IMG/VR virus record: IMGVR_UViG_3300020190_000263
Span: 1-29,447 of that record
Strand: one strand, 5' to 3'
Source: a virus
DNA length: 29,447 nucleotides
Part shown: one piece after another, positions 1-7,630 of the stretch
Layout: each line of letters opens with the position of its first letter
Position numbering within the stretch: position 1 is the first letter of the stretch
The notes under the pieces: model-generated
Database searches by the model: none
Told to the model about the DNA's origin: nothing
Seen by the model: the letters and a program-made list of their open reading frames with translations, nothing else
Program-made: the position numbers and the translations under genes

Positions 1-1351
1 CAGTTGAAGATAATTGGTTTACAACGGAACCACTTGTTCCTGAGTGGGTAGGAGTGGCAAACACATGGGTGTGCCCGGAGTGCTCAGTGGTGTTGAGAGT
101 GTAGTGTACCTGCATTCCTTGACCAACAATTCCTGTTAGCCCATCTGCAACTAAATCAGCGGTAGCTGACCCAGGTACTACATAACCCTTTAACCACCCG
201 GTAGTTCCAGGGTATAGAACTCCAGCAATTGCTTGTCCAAGCCTAGTAACAAACCCAATACCTTCTGACGGCGTTTCGTCTTGACCACCCAAGGGTTGGT
301 GGCTGTGTTGCCCACCATTGACAGTGGTGCCAGAACCATGACCATGGGCAATATTGTGCGTGTGATCACCAATTGTGTGGGTGTGCGACCCAAGACTGTG
401 AGTGTGGCTGGGCAAGTTGCCCGAACCGATGGTTATTGTTGAACTTCCACTAATGGCTCCCGCCGTAGAGTTACCAGTAACAAATTTTGATGTCTCAGAG
501 TACAGGTTTGGAAGGCTAAATTGGGTAGCTGTTTGAGGTCCGTAAGTGTCGCCTAAAAGATTGTGCAACTCAGCATACGACTCTTTTGAGACCGACTGAC
601 CGTTACACTCTAGCCAAAACGTTTTATTAGCAGGGTTAGGGCTAGCGACGTTACTTGGCCACATAATGATTGACCCAATAGGTGTTACTGAACCCGAGTC
701 ATCACTTAAAAGAAGCTCAATCCATGCCCCATCACGCTTAACGTACACACCTGATGAGCTAGTGCCAACAGAGTTTTTATAGTAAAAATCACCATCCAAA
801 CCAATGCCGTTTGATGGCACCACGTTTCCACGGAGGCTTGTGGTAGATGGGACGTTTACACGTTTGTCAACAATGTTGGCATTTGACGGGGATGTTGTTC
901 CTTGACGGAACACCATAGCCAAAACAACGTCATTTTCTGTTATGTACGTAGCTGTGTTAATTCCATCAGTAGTTACCAAACGGGCTGCTGACTTGGGGTA
1001 CGTTGGGTTTGTAACATTTTGTACACCGTCAATAATAGTGATAGATGCTGTGTTTGCTGAGGGTGTGCATCTAACAACAACAGCATCAAATCTATACCCA
1101 GATGATGGGCCAGTGTTTAGTGGTTTACTAGCATCACCAAAAACTTCGTATACTACTCCTCTAAGGGCTACAAAACCACTAGCGATGGCAAGGAACCCAG
1201 ATGACGTTGAGGCAGTTACTGCACACCCAGACAATACACCAGTCGACCTATCACCCAAAATTTCAAAATCAAGTGAGTCTGGTTCCGCTTGATCAAGGGC
1301 AATAAATTTATTACCGTCAACATCAGTTGCGTTAGGGATTATGTAAGGCAT
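1..1351 (-). CDS. Tail fibre with phage tail-collar domain (C-terminus cut by window edge)
   Basis: An open frame begins at an ATG at 1351, with GAGG about 6 nt upstream, and stays open to the left edge, giving about 450 residues without a stop. Residues about 222-285 read as a phage tail-collar domain, with the typical 'IMWPS...W.ECNGQSVSK..Y..L...LG..YG' pattern followed by 'FSLPNL'. At about residues 313-342 there is a histidine-rich stretch of HTH motifs spaced about seven residues apart (SHTHSLG SHTHTIG DHTHNI), and another HTH occurs near the visible end. Collar-domain proteins form trimeric distal fibres or adhesins, and HxH motifs in such fibres can bind metal. It is probably a receptor-binding or fibre protein, expressed after the capsid and the small 83-aa gene. 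The receptor is unknown. Confidence 0.85.
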   Translation of the reverse strand, partial: MPYIIPNATDVDGNKFIALDQAEPDSLDFEILGDRSTGVLSGCAVTASTSSGFLAIASGFVALRGVVYEVFGDASKPLNTGPSSGYRFDAVVVRCTPSANTASITIIDGVQNVTNPTYPKSAARLVTTDGINTATYITENDVVLAMVFRQGTTSPSNANIVDKRVNVPSTTSLRGNVVPSNGIGLDGDFYYKNSVGTSSSGVYVKRDGAWIELLLSDDSGSVTPIGSIIMWPSNVASPNPANKTFWLECNGQSVSKESYAELHNLLGDTYGPQTATQFSLPNLYSETSKFVTGNSTAGAISGSSTITIGSGNLPSHTHSLGSHTHTIGDHTHNIAHGHGSGTTVNGGQHSHQPLGGQDETPSEGIGFVTRLGQAIAGVLYPGTTGWLKGYVVPGSATADLVADGLTGIVGQGMQVHYTLNTTEHSGHTHVFATPTHSGTSGSVVNQLSST

Positions 1352-1358
1352 TTACACC

Positions 1359-1610
1359 TCAAGCCATAGTGTCGTAAATGTTTCCGTTTGCACGAAGGTA
1401 GTTAAACAGATCTTTTGGAAGCTTGTAGGTTTTGCCGTCCTTAAAGTCAAATTTTGTTAGTCCCCAAATCATGAGCCATGTTCCCTTTACTCGGGCCTTA
1501 ACGAAATCTCCGTCCGTGCTAGAAACGGTAACGGGCTCTTCAATTACTACTTCGTCCTGCTCTTCAGCAGGTTCTGCCCAATTTGTTGTGGTTGTAATTT
1601 TACGAGGCAT
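1359..1610 (-). CDS. Small hypothetical protein after the capsid gene
   Basis: The 83-residue frame starts at an ATG preceded by AAAAGGAG. The N-terminal half is polar and acidic and probably flexible. The C-terminal half (about residues 40-83) looks folded and has the pattern 'F.DGK.YKLPKDLFNYLR..G.IYD', which suggests a small compact domain. The gene sits between the major capsid gene and a collar fibre, where phages often encode a head-decoration or head-completion protein, but nothing in the sequence proves that. A strong hairpin at 1645-1672 separates it from the capsid gene. Function is unknown; a minor virion protein is an inference from position. Confidence 0.75.
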   Translation of the reverse strand: MPRKITTTTNWAEPAEEQDEVVIEEPVTVSSTDGDFVKARVKGTWLMIWGLTKFDFKDGKTYKLPKDLFNYLRANGNIYDTMA

Positions 1611-1644
1611 TGTGTTCTCCTTTTGGTTTTACCATATACAGCAA

Positions 1645-1672
1645 TATGGTGGGGGAATTATCCCCCACCATA
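1645..1672 (-). terminator. Strong hairpin between capsid gene and downstream genes
   Basis: A perfect 12-bp inverted repeat (TATGGTGGGGGA / TCCCCCACCATA) encloses a 4-nt loop. It lies in the 84-bp gap just after the capsid stop codon. No T-tract follows on the minus strand, so it is not a classical intrinsic terminator. It may be a partial terminator that raises capsid output relative to downstream genes, or an mRNA-stabilising or processing stem. Confidence 0.55.
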
Positions 1673-1694
1673 CTACAGCATCTGAACGCTAGGT

Positions 1695-2801
1695 TCAGGA
1701 AATTGCGCCACCGAATGTGTTTAGAATTACTCGGCTTTCGTGGGTGATTACACCGAATCCCCAAATGGCGTACCAGGCAAGACCATGCTCACGACCGAAG
1801 TCAATGACACCACCGTCACGAAGCTCAACCGGGAGGCTGATTGCGTGACCGAAAGCGTTGTCACCGATCATAATGGCGTTAAAAGAGTTGGGGTTTTCCT
1901 GGAAGCCAGCGCTAGCGCTGGTGTCTAAAGTTGATCCCAATCCGAACAGAGGGGAGGTAGCAGCAGTGGCATCCAGACCCTTCTTAACCTGAGTGGTTTC
2001 AATGAAAACTACGTCGTACAGACGACCGATTTCACCAAGCATGAAGTTGCCGGGGGCAGCGTACTTGGTGACTTCGATGAACTCAGGCCAGTCACGGAGT
2101 GAGCGGCTCTGACTTGGGTGTACGAAGCAGACATAAGTGTCGCCCAAACGGGGGATGTTCTGGCCGGCGAGAACCTCAACTGCGTCCTTGATGGACGCGG
2201 GGCTGAGGAAACCGGGGGCAGAAGCGGTACCAACGTCACCGCCGTCGTAGGGGCTGATTGAGCCACGGGCTGCAACAGCGGTACGACCAAACACAACGCT
2301 TGGAGGTACAGCTGCTCCACCACCGAACGGTACACCGTTCTTGTAGAGGGTGTTGCGAGCCTGGATGTCCATGCTCTGAGCCATGTGGCGACCAAGTAGG
2401 CGCGAAGCTGATGCCATAACGTCATCAAAAGCTGCATTGAGAAGCAGCTCGGTGACGGCGACAGCCTTACCATGTTCGGTAACGGTGATCTGAATCTGGC
2501 TTGCGGACAAAGCGACGGGCTCCATACGGGTACCTTCGCTAAGGGTTGCTCCTGCTGACTCATCAACTGACAGGTTGTTGTAACGCATAAAGTTGATGGT
2601 CAAACCGGGCATGACACCGAGTTCGGTCTTCTTAACAGCGAACTGTTCAAACCGAAGTACGGGCATGGCCTGGAAAAGGATTTCCTTTGACCAAATTTGC
2701 TGGATTGCGGGAGATAGAGCGGAACTACCGTCAGTATAACCGGTCACTGAACCGGTAGCTGTACCTGTAATTGCTCCACCTGCGGGTGCGGGTAATGCCA
2801 T
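1695..2801 (-). CDS. Major capsid protein, N4-gp56 family
   Basis: The 368-residue product starts at an ATG with GGAGG upstream. The N-terminus is Gly/Ala/Thr-rich. It is followed by 'IWSKEILFQAMPVLRFEQFAVKK' and 'PG.TI.F.RY.....' segments and then 'EG......LS..QI..TV.EHGKAVAVTEL', the hallmark of the N4-gp56 major capsid family (HK97-like fold). The C-terminal part has 'YVCFVHPSQSRSLRD' and 'GEIGR.YDVVFIETT', also typical of this family. Length fits (usually about 300-420 aa). It forms the icosahedral head shell together with the upstream scaffold-like and portal products. Codon use is relatively GC-rich and regular, as expected for the most highly expressed phage gene. Confidence 0.93.
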   Translation of the reverse strand: MALPAPAGGAITGTATGSVTGYTDGSSALSPAIQQIWSKEILFQAMPVLRFEQFAVKKTELGVMPGLTINFMRYNNLSVDESAGATLSEGTRMEPVALSASQIQITVTEHGKAVAVTELLLNAAFDDVMASASRLLGRHMAQSMDIQARNTLYKNGVPFGGGAAVPPSVVFGRTAVAARGSISPYDGGDVGTASAPGFLSPASIKDAVEVLAGQNIPRLGDTYVCFVHPSQSRSLRDWPEFIEVTKYAAPGNFMLGEIGRLYDVVFIETTQVKKGLDATAATSPLFGLGSTLDTSASAGFQENPNSFNAIMIGDNAFGHAISLPVELRDGGVIDFGREHGLAWYAIWGFGVITHESRVILNTFGGAIS

Positions 2802-2836
2802 ATTAATATCCTCCGATGGATGTGGTTAGTTTGGGT

Positions 2837-3610
2837 TTAGTAGCGGCCCCGTTGCTGAGACCGTGTTGCTGACAGTAACTTTTCACGCATTTTTACATAT
2901 TGATCCATCGGCATGTTGCGGATATCCTCCGCGCTAACCGTTTGATATTCCATTTGGTTGTCCAGTGGCCCAGACGGAGGAGCCGTTACCGGAGCCCCCT
3001 TCAAGCGAGGGGGACTCGCCTGCTGGATTGATTCAATTATAGCAGTACTTCTATCACGAAGTACGGTAATACTGTGTTCAATCTCTTCTTCAGTATTACC
3101 TGAAATAAGATCGCGCAGCTCTGGAATTATGGTTTCTGACTCCGCCTGGATACGTCTCTGGCGATAAGCCTCTAGTTGCTGGAGATAGCGCTCCTTTTCA
3201 AGGATGGCATCCTGGGCCTGCCGCTGTTTCTCAAGTTCGGCAAACTTCTGGCCCCATTCGTGCTCAACCTGGTTGATTCGCTGGCTCCATTCATCCTCCT
3301 TCTTTAAGAGGAGTTCCTTGGCGCTTAGCTCTTCAATCTCACGTTGACGAAGGAGTTCAGCTTCTTTTTTAGCGCGATCTGAGGCTTCTTTAATTGCCGT
3401 TTCACGTTCGCTACTAATAATGTTTAGCTTTTCTTCCAGTGCCTTGACGCGATGATCAGCGTCTTCTAGACGTTTGTACATCTTCTCCTTCTCCTGTTGG
3501 CGCACCTTTTGGATGTCCTCTTCAGAGAAGTACTTTTCTTCCTGAACCTTTGGAGCCGGAGTTTCTTCCTGATCTACGGGAACCTGAATACCATCTTCAA
3601 ATTTTGACAT
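2837..3610 (-). CDS. Coiled-coil scaffold-like protein
   Basis: The 257-residue protein is strongly charged and predicted to be a long coiled coil from about residue 28 to 160, dominated by Glu, Lys, Arg, Gln and Ala. The N-terminus is acidic and Pro-rich. The C-terminus carries a Pro-rich linker and then a short helical tail ('SAEDIRNMPMDQYVKMREKLLSA') followed by basic residues. This layout, with a basic C-terminal helix that can contact the shell, and its position between portal and major capsid genes are what head scaffolding proteins show. No protease domain is visible. The start is an ATG with AGAGG upstream. Scaffold is inferred from composition and order rather than from a specific motif. 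Confidence 0.75.
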   Translation of the reverse strand: MSKFEDGIQVPVDQEETPAPKVQEEKYFSEEDIQKVRQQEKEKMYKRLEDADHRVKALEEKLNIISSERETAIKEASDRAKKEAELLRQREIEELSAKELLLKKEDEWSQRINQVEHEWGQKFAELEKQRQAQDAILEKERYLQQLEAYRQRRIQAESETIIPELRDLISGNTEEEIEHSITVLRDRSTAIIESIQQASPPRLKGAPVTAPPSGPLDNQMEYQTVSAEDIRNMPMDQYVKMREKLLSATRSQQRGRY

Positions 3611-3660
3611 AAGTTAACCTCTTTTAGTTGAGCTGATAATGACTGATTTAAAACAACTAT

Positions 3661-5355
3661 TTATTCTTCGTCAGGAACACGGCGCTGGGCAAACCTAGCT
3701 CCGTATGCCTTTGCAACTATATTGTTTACCATTCCTTCTACAGGACCGCCTGTCGCCTGGGTTCCCGGTAAGGGGCCTCCAGGTTGGGCAGGAGAACCTG
3801 CACTTGTTACATTAGCACCTCCAGCGGGTACCGTGCTGGTACCTTCGGGGCCGGGTAGCAAGCCTGTGGCGAGCATGACCGCTTGGTTGATCTGTGCGCG
3901 AAGCATGTCAAGCGCTCCTTGATCAACAGCATCATCTCGCAATTCTTCAAATATCTCAGCAAGTTTTTCACGTGGGAACTCTTCACCCAACATACGCATA
4001 GCGCCTTCTTTGGACTCAAGCCCCATCGCCATCTTTGCCTGAGCTTCGTTAAGTTTAATAAGAACATCAACTGGGAGTGGTTCTGGCCAGTGTACTTGAG
4101 TTTTGTAGGTCAAAGGGTCGGCTGGGTCAAGTTGTGGCAATTGATCACCCTCCGGCGCTTCGGCCTTAGAGGGGTCGTAAATAAGAAGCTCAGGTTGGAA
4201 AATTGCAGCAGTTCGGATGATTATTTCGTTAATCTTTTCCAGACCTTTTGTAAAATGTATTCTCTTCATGTTGTAGCGATTCATCAACGGCTGATATTGA
4301 ATTGACAAAGCTACACCAGAAGTGTTAGACACTGGTTGGAACTGGCCAAGTGCGGTCTCCGGTACTCCAGTTATTTCGTGCATAACACGCTTTAGGAACT
4401 GAATGTATTGAAGAGCTCCAGCCATGTCACCACGTGACTCTAGGTTTGTAACTGACGCATCCTTTGGCAACCCAGCCCAAACCTTCTTTGGTCCACGCTC
4501 TAGCTGGCTTGCCTTAGCACCAATGATGATTGTCACGGGAGCAGCATGATAGTTAATTATGTCCGATATTTCGGTCATCTTTTCGTTTAGTTCGCGGTTA
4601 AGTGGGATTATGTCCCAAATGTCAGATTGACCCCAAGGTGACGACGTGATAGTTATATTTGGAATATGCACTACTGGCACACGGCCAATCGGGTTAGGGT
4701 ACTGATCCACTAGTTCATCATTGATATATTGTTCGATACTGTCATCAGTAAGGATTTCAGTAAATGTGTATACCTGCCGTGTACCTTCTGGTGAAGTCCC
4801 CCAGAATCGGTATTTGAGCTTAAATCTCAGAAGACGATCACGATCATGTGGGTGGTATTCAGGGAAGCAGTGAGCGGGGTTTAATGGTATTACTCTGATT
4901 CGCCCCTCAACCGTGATACCTAGAGGGTCAATAAATGGGTCTTCGTAAGCAACTTTGACAAAGCAGTCCCCTGTTACTCCGGCAAGCTGCCCCATTTCCC
5001 ATAAAACGTTGTGCTTAGAGTTGTCTACTTCCCAAACTTTGTGTAGTAGGTGAGGGATAATTGCAGCGTTCTGTTCTGGAACTTTCCATTGTACGCCCTT
5101 ACCAAAACAAAAGTTTGTAATGTAATCGGCAAAAGTTCTAGCGTAATTTAGTGTGATGTTCTGTTCGCCCTGCTCACGACGATACGACCAGTGGTGACCA
5201 AGGTACCATGCCCAACATGCGCTATAGCGGTTTAGCCTAGGTCCATGCACTTCAAACTCTTCATCAGCAAGTTCAACTAGACCCAGCGGGGATATTGCAA
5301 CAGTTAAATCACTAGAAGAAGCTCTGTAACTTGGTGACCAGAAATCAATCGGCAT
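3661..5355 (-). CDS. Portal protein (SPP1 gp6-like)
   Basis: The 564-residue product has the size and layout of phage portal proteins, which form the dodecameric ring at the packaging vertex. Supporting segments are 'NYARTFADYITNFCFGKGVQW' near residues 70-95, 'VTGDCFVKVAYEDPF' (about 150), 'RIRVIPLNPAHCFPEYHPHD' (about 175) and the stem/clip region 'PLNRELNEKMTEISDIINYHAAPV'. 'ITGVPETALGQFQPVSNTSGVALSIQ..PL..R' around residues 340-370 is the common 'SG.Al......L' portal signature. The C-terminus is Pro/Gly-rich and low in complexity. The start ATG has AGGGGA upstream and overlaps the end of the preceding small gene by 11 bp. It lies just before the scaffold and capsid genes. Confidence 0.92.
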   Translation of the reverse strand: MPIDFWSPSYRASSSDLTVAISPLGLVELADEEFEVHGPRLNRYSACWAWYLGHHWSYRREQGEQNITLNYARTFADYITNFCFGKGVQWKVPEQNAAIIPHLLHKVWEVDNSKHNVLWEMGQLAGVTGDCFVKVAYEDPFIDPLGITVEGRIRVIPLNPAHCFPEYHPHDRDRLLRFKLKYRFWGTSPEGTRQVYTFTEILTDDSIEQYINDELVDQYPNPIGRVPVVHIPNITITSSPWGQSDIWDIIPLNRELNEKMTEISDIINYHAAPVTIIIGAKASQLERGPKKVWAGLPKDASVTNLESRGDMAGALQYIQFLKRVMHEITGVPETALGQFQPVSNTSGVALSIQYQPLMNRYNMKRIHFTKGLEKINEIIIRTAAIFQPELLIYDPSKAEAPEGDQLPQLDPADPLTYKTQVHWPEPLPVDVLIKLNEAQAKMAMGLESKEGAMRMLGEEFPREKLAEIFEELRDDAVDQGALDMLRAQINQAVMLATGLLPGPEGTSTVPAGGANVTSAGSPAQPGGPLPGTQATGGPVEGMVNNIVAKAYGARFAQRRVPDEE

Positions 5356-5704
5356 TAAATCCCCTGGTGTTTAAATCATTAATGATTAGTTGTTCTATAG
5401 AACTCGGAACGTCAATGTATGTTATTGATTGTATCATCCCTAACGGGATATGAGCAGGATTGCTGTAATAAGTCTTGTTACCTAACTCGTTACGGTCTGC
5501 TAACCATGTGCCAATTAACGTAATGTGGTCTTTTAAAAAATCTTCTACTACCCAACCAACTGAGATTGGGCGAACTGGGTGGGGCTTGTACTCTGCGGGG
5601 TCCACCCACCCAGTAGGGCCATCAAAGGCGTCAAGCCATGTAATTAAAACAAGCTTTGGAATAGCTGGTTTTTTAGATTTTTTAGACTTTTTGGTTTTGT
5701 GCAT
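5345..5704 (-). CDS. Small conserved phage protein of unknown function
   Basis: The chosen start is the internal ATG at 5704, with AGAGGAAAG about 7 nt upstream, giving 119 residues. An ATG 72 bp further upstream lacks such a site and would extend far into the preceding gene. The N-terminus is a lysine run (MHKTKKSKKSKK). The rest has 'ITWLDAF.GPTGW.D..EYKP.PV...SVGWVVEDFL.DHITL' and 'PLGMI.SI', a pattern I recognise from small phage proteins of unknown role. It overlaps the phosphoesterase gene by 23 bp and the portal gene by 11 bp, so it is translationally coupled to both. Confidence 0.75.
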   Translation of the reverse strand: MHKTKKSKKSKKPAIPKLVLITWLDAFDGPTGWVDPAEYKPHPVRPISVGWVVEDFLKDHITLIGTWLADRNELGNKTYYSNPAHIPLGMIQSITYIDVPSSIEQLIINDLNTRGFNAD

Positions 5705-6668
5705 TGTAAAACTTTCCTCTAAAAAATGCTGTTCCGTTATGAAACGGTATTTGCTCGTAGAAAAAGTTTCCCTCACCGGGTTGGTAAGTCACAACACCAA
5801 TGCCCTGCTGCCAGTCCTCAACAATCGTCATTGGCCGTCCGTCCAAGTCTATTGACCCTTTGGTGGAAGGTACCGTACCGTCGCATCTGGCCAACGTACC
5901 TGGTGATGCGGCCATGATCGTTTTGGGTCCATCAAAGTCGTCACGTGAACGCTCCGCCCACTCGCGGCGGTGGATGTGCCCATAAAGTACAGAGGATTTT
6001 TCGGTGTTGAGGTAGGCATGCGCTGTAGACCCGTTACTTCGTACTTTTGTGCCGTGGATGACTCGAAGTTTTTGGTTGATCCAAAATTGTCCCGCCGGAT
6101 AGCCCGGTACATAATCCACCCCATAATCATCGAAACGGCAGAGATAAGGGATAGACAGAACAGGCCAAGAGTCAGGGGTGTTCCCACGCTTGATGCCGAA
6201 CGCTGCTTTTGCGTTGTCGAGGACAAAGTTCACCAATCTTTCTTCGTGGTTTCCAGCTAACCAAACTATTTTAGCGTTTGGAGCAGCCGTGCGTAATTGA
6301 GCACAAAGTACTGTAGCCCGGTCTATGGACGCCTGTGTAGTCAATGCATACGCGCTGCTTAATCTGTACTTTCCAAATTCAGGAAAATCCAAATTATCTC
6401 CTACCAAAACCACAAGATTTGGGTTTAGATTCTTAACTATCGAAAACGCAATATCAATTGCTTTTTCGTCATGTGTTGGCTCTAGCTCACCAGAACGAGC
6501 TCTAAAATAACCAATTTGCATGTCCGGTAGAACCACACAGGTTTCATACCCATCTTTGTTAGATGATGCTTTTGCCGTTAGTTTTGGCATTCGTACAGAG
6601 GGCCCTGGCTGTACCACAGGCCATTCAGGTGCAACGGTCAACGCTTTAATAAGGTTACTCACAGCCAC
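5682..6668 (-). CDS. Calcineurin-like metallophosphoesterase
   Basis: The 328-residue product contains the five-block metallophosphoesterase signature in order: DMQ (D49, Q51), GDNLD (90-94), GNHEERL (139-145), the His of 'VIHGTKV' (H205) and GHIH (230-233). These residues bind a dinuclear metal centre that hydrolyses phosphomono- or phosphodiesters. The first block has Gln in place of the usual His (DxH to DxQ), which may change metal affinity but also occurs in phage-type members of the family. The gene overlaps the HTH gene upstream by 14 bp and the 119-aa gene downstream by 23 bp, so it is embedded in the head operon. Its substrate (nucleotide, nucleic acid or protein phosphate) cannot be read from sequence. 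Confidence 0.88.
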   Translation of the reverse strand: MAVSNLIKALTVAPEWPVVQPGPSVRMPKLTAKASSNKDGYETCVVLPDMQIGYFRARSGELEPTHDEKAIDIAFSIVKNLNPNLVVLVGDNLDFPEFGKYRLSSAYALTTQASIDRATVLCAQLRTAAPNAKIVWLAGNHEERLVNFVLDNAKAAFGIKRGNTPDSWPVLSIPYLCRFDDYGVDYVPGYPAGQFWINQKLRVIHGTKVRSNGSTAHAYLNTEKSSVLYGHIHRREWAERSRDDFDGPKTIMAASPGTLARCDGTVPSTKGSIDLDGRPMTIVEDWQQGIGVVTYQPGEGNFFYEQIPFHNGTAFFRGKFYNAQNQKV

Positions 6669-6930
6669 ACCGCCCGTTCATATGACGAGAAATTGTGCTT
6701 GAGCTAACTGGGTAACCATTCTTGGTTAGAATTTCAGACAACCAAGTGCAAGAGTAAATCTTTGCTCTACCATTACCGGAGTCCGTTTTTATTGCCTTTT
6801 CTGCGTTTTCTACAGCCTCAGCTTCATCAGCTGGAAGGTTTTCTTTGATGCGCGTGTACGAGCACTTTTGTTTCATAGAGCCCGTATGACGCTCCATTAA
6901 GTCTTTGATAAGACCGTTGGAATCTGACAT
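6655..6930 (-). CDS. Small helix-turn-helix DNA-binding protein
   Basis: The 91-residue protein has a C-terminal 'WLSEILTKNGYPVSSSTISRHMNGRCGC', which reads as a helix-turn-helix with a recognition helix (SSSTISRHM) and a closing GxCxC tail. The N-terminal half is helical and charged. Small HTH proteins with this GxCxC ending are frequent in actinobacteriophage genomes. Lying between the terminase and portal genes, it could be a small-terminase-like packaging protein or a transcription factor. The sequence supports DNA binding only. The start ATG has AAGGAG upstream, and the 3' end overlaps the phosphoesterase gene by 14 bp. Confidence 0.7.
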   Translation of the reverse strand: MSDSNGLIKDLMERHTGSMKQKCSYTRIKENLPADEAEAVENAEKAIKTDSGNGRAKIYSCTWLSEILTKNGYPVSSSTISRHMNGRCGCE

Positions 6931-6949
6931 CTAATACTCCTTGTGATAC

Positions 6950-6966
6950 CACTCTGCTTGAGAGTG
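6950..6966. repeat. Short inverted repeat before the HTH gene
   Basis: CACTCT-GCTTG-AGAGTG forms a perfect 6-bp stem with a 5-nt loop in the gap between the 53-aa gene and the HTH gene, about 20 bp upstream of the latter's start. It could be a small operator or a leader hairpin. No T-tract follows. Confidence 0.35.
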
Positions 6967-6969
6967 TGG

Positions 6970-7131
6970 TTATGCGGCAGTTGTGCCACTCGTAGTATAC
7001 ACAGGTTTTGCGTTAGGCAACGCATTTGAAAGTGATTGTATTAGTGCGTAGAGTTCCTGCTCTTCCTCAACTCCACGAGCTGTTACGCGCTGAAGGTATT
7101 TGAGTGCTGCTGCAATCTGCAGGATATTCAT
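6970..7131 (-). CDS. Small hypothetical protein (53 aa)
   Basis: The start chosen is the ATG at 7131 because GGAG sits 5 nt upstream. An ATG 24 bp earlier lies in a hairpin arm and has no ribosome site. The product is a mostly helical peptide (ILQIAAALKYLQRV..GVEEEQELYALIQSLSNALP) with a disordered Thr/Ser/Ala tail. No domain is recognised. The ribosome-binding site lies inside the 3' arm of an 8-bp hairpin (7133-7156), which suggests controlled translation. Homologous small helical proteins may exist in related phages, but function is unknown. Confidence 0.6.
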   Translation of the reverse strand: MNILQIAAALKYLQRVTARGVEEEQELYALIQSLSNALPNAKPVYTTSGTTAA

Positions 7132-7132
7132 A

Positions 7133-7156
7133 AGTGCTCCTTTTTGGTGGAGCACT
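7133..7156 (-). promoter_or_regulatory. Hairpin sequestering a ribosome-binding site
   Basis: On the minus strand AGTGCTCC and GGAGCACT form a perfect 8-bp stem around an 8-nt A-rich loop (ACCAAAAA). The GGAG of the downstream 53-aa gene is in the 3' arm and its ATG follows two nucleotides after the stem. Folding would hide the Shine-Dalgarno site. Confidence 0.5.
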
Positions 7157-7169
7157 ACTGTATCAGATC

Positions 7170-7571
7170 TCAGCCAGAAACAACCGTCTTGTTGGGCAGA
7201 TTCATGTGCCCACCTGTGTTATAGGAGTACTCAAACTGAGGCATGCCGTCGCCTGCCATTGAACCCATAACGAACTCTTGGAGGTGGTCAGGGGCTTCAA
7301 TCCAGGTAGCTGAGCCAACGTGGGCACGCTCACGCATGGTCTCCTCAGGGTACTTGTAAAACATCTCGGGGTTGTTATGGTTCACCCGCATTGGCGAAGG
7401 GGCGGTGTCCTGGTAGGCGCCAATGCTAAAGTCCATGGGAACGTCGGTGTCAGTTGCTACGCCTTCCTCAAAGCGGAGTGGACCACGGTTCATGGGAATG
7501 CTGGGAGCAAGCGCTCTCTCAAATTGTGGTTCACCTTTTTCTGGGAACATTGGGGCGGGGGCTACAGCCAT
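7170..7571 (-). CDS. Hypothetical protein after terminase, possible virion protein
   Basis: The 133-residue product begins at an ATG with a strong GGAGG site 7 nt upstream. It is rich in Pro, Met, Phe and Glu with little repetitive helix pattern ('MAVAPAPMFPEKGEPQFERALAPSIP'; 'ETMRERAHVGSATWIEAPDHLQEFVMGSM'; 'YSYNTGGHMNLPNK'). The codon pattern is GC-rich like that of the capsid gene, which hints at high expression and a structural role. No known domain is recognised. It lies between the large terminase and the small HTH gene. Confidence 0.65.
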   Translation of the reverse strand: MAVAPAPMFPEKGEPQFERALAPSIPMNRGPLRFEEGVATDTDVPMDFSIGAYQDTAPSPMRVNHNNPEMFYKYPEETMRERAHVGSATWIEAPDHLQEFVMGSMAGDGMPQFEYSYNTGGHMNLPNKTVVSG

Positions 7572-7630
7572 AGGTTATCCTCCTGTTGGAATGGATGTGT
7601 ATATATTTAGATTACCACGTTTTTATGCTC

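Noticed and set aside
942-1292. Plus-strand 116-aa open frame
   Set aside because: It is the antisense of the collar-domain fibre gene, has no ribosome site and shows no recognisable protein features.
5705-5776. 24-residue N-terminal extension of the 119-aa gene
   Set aside because: The internal ATG at 5704 has a good ribosome site at correct spacing; the longer form would overlap the phosphoesterase gene by 95 bp without a site.
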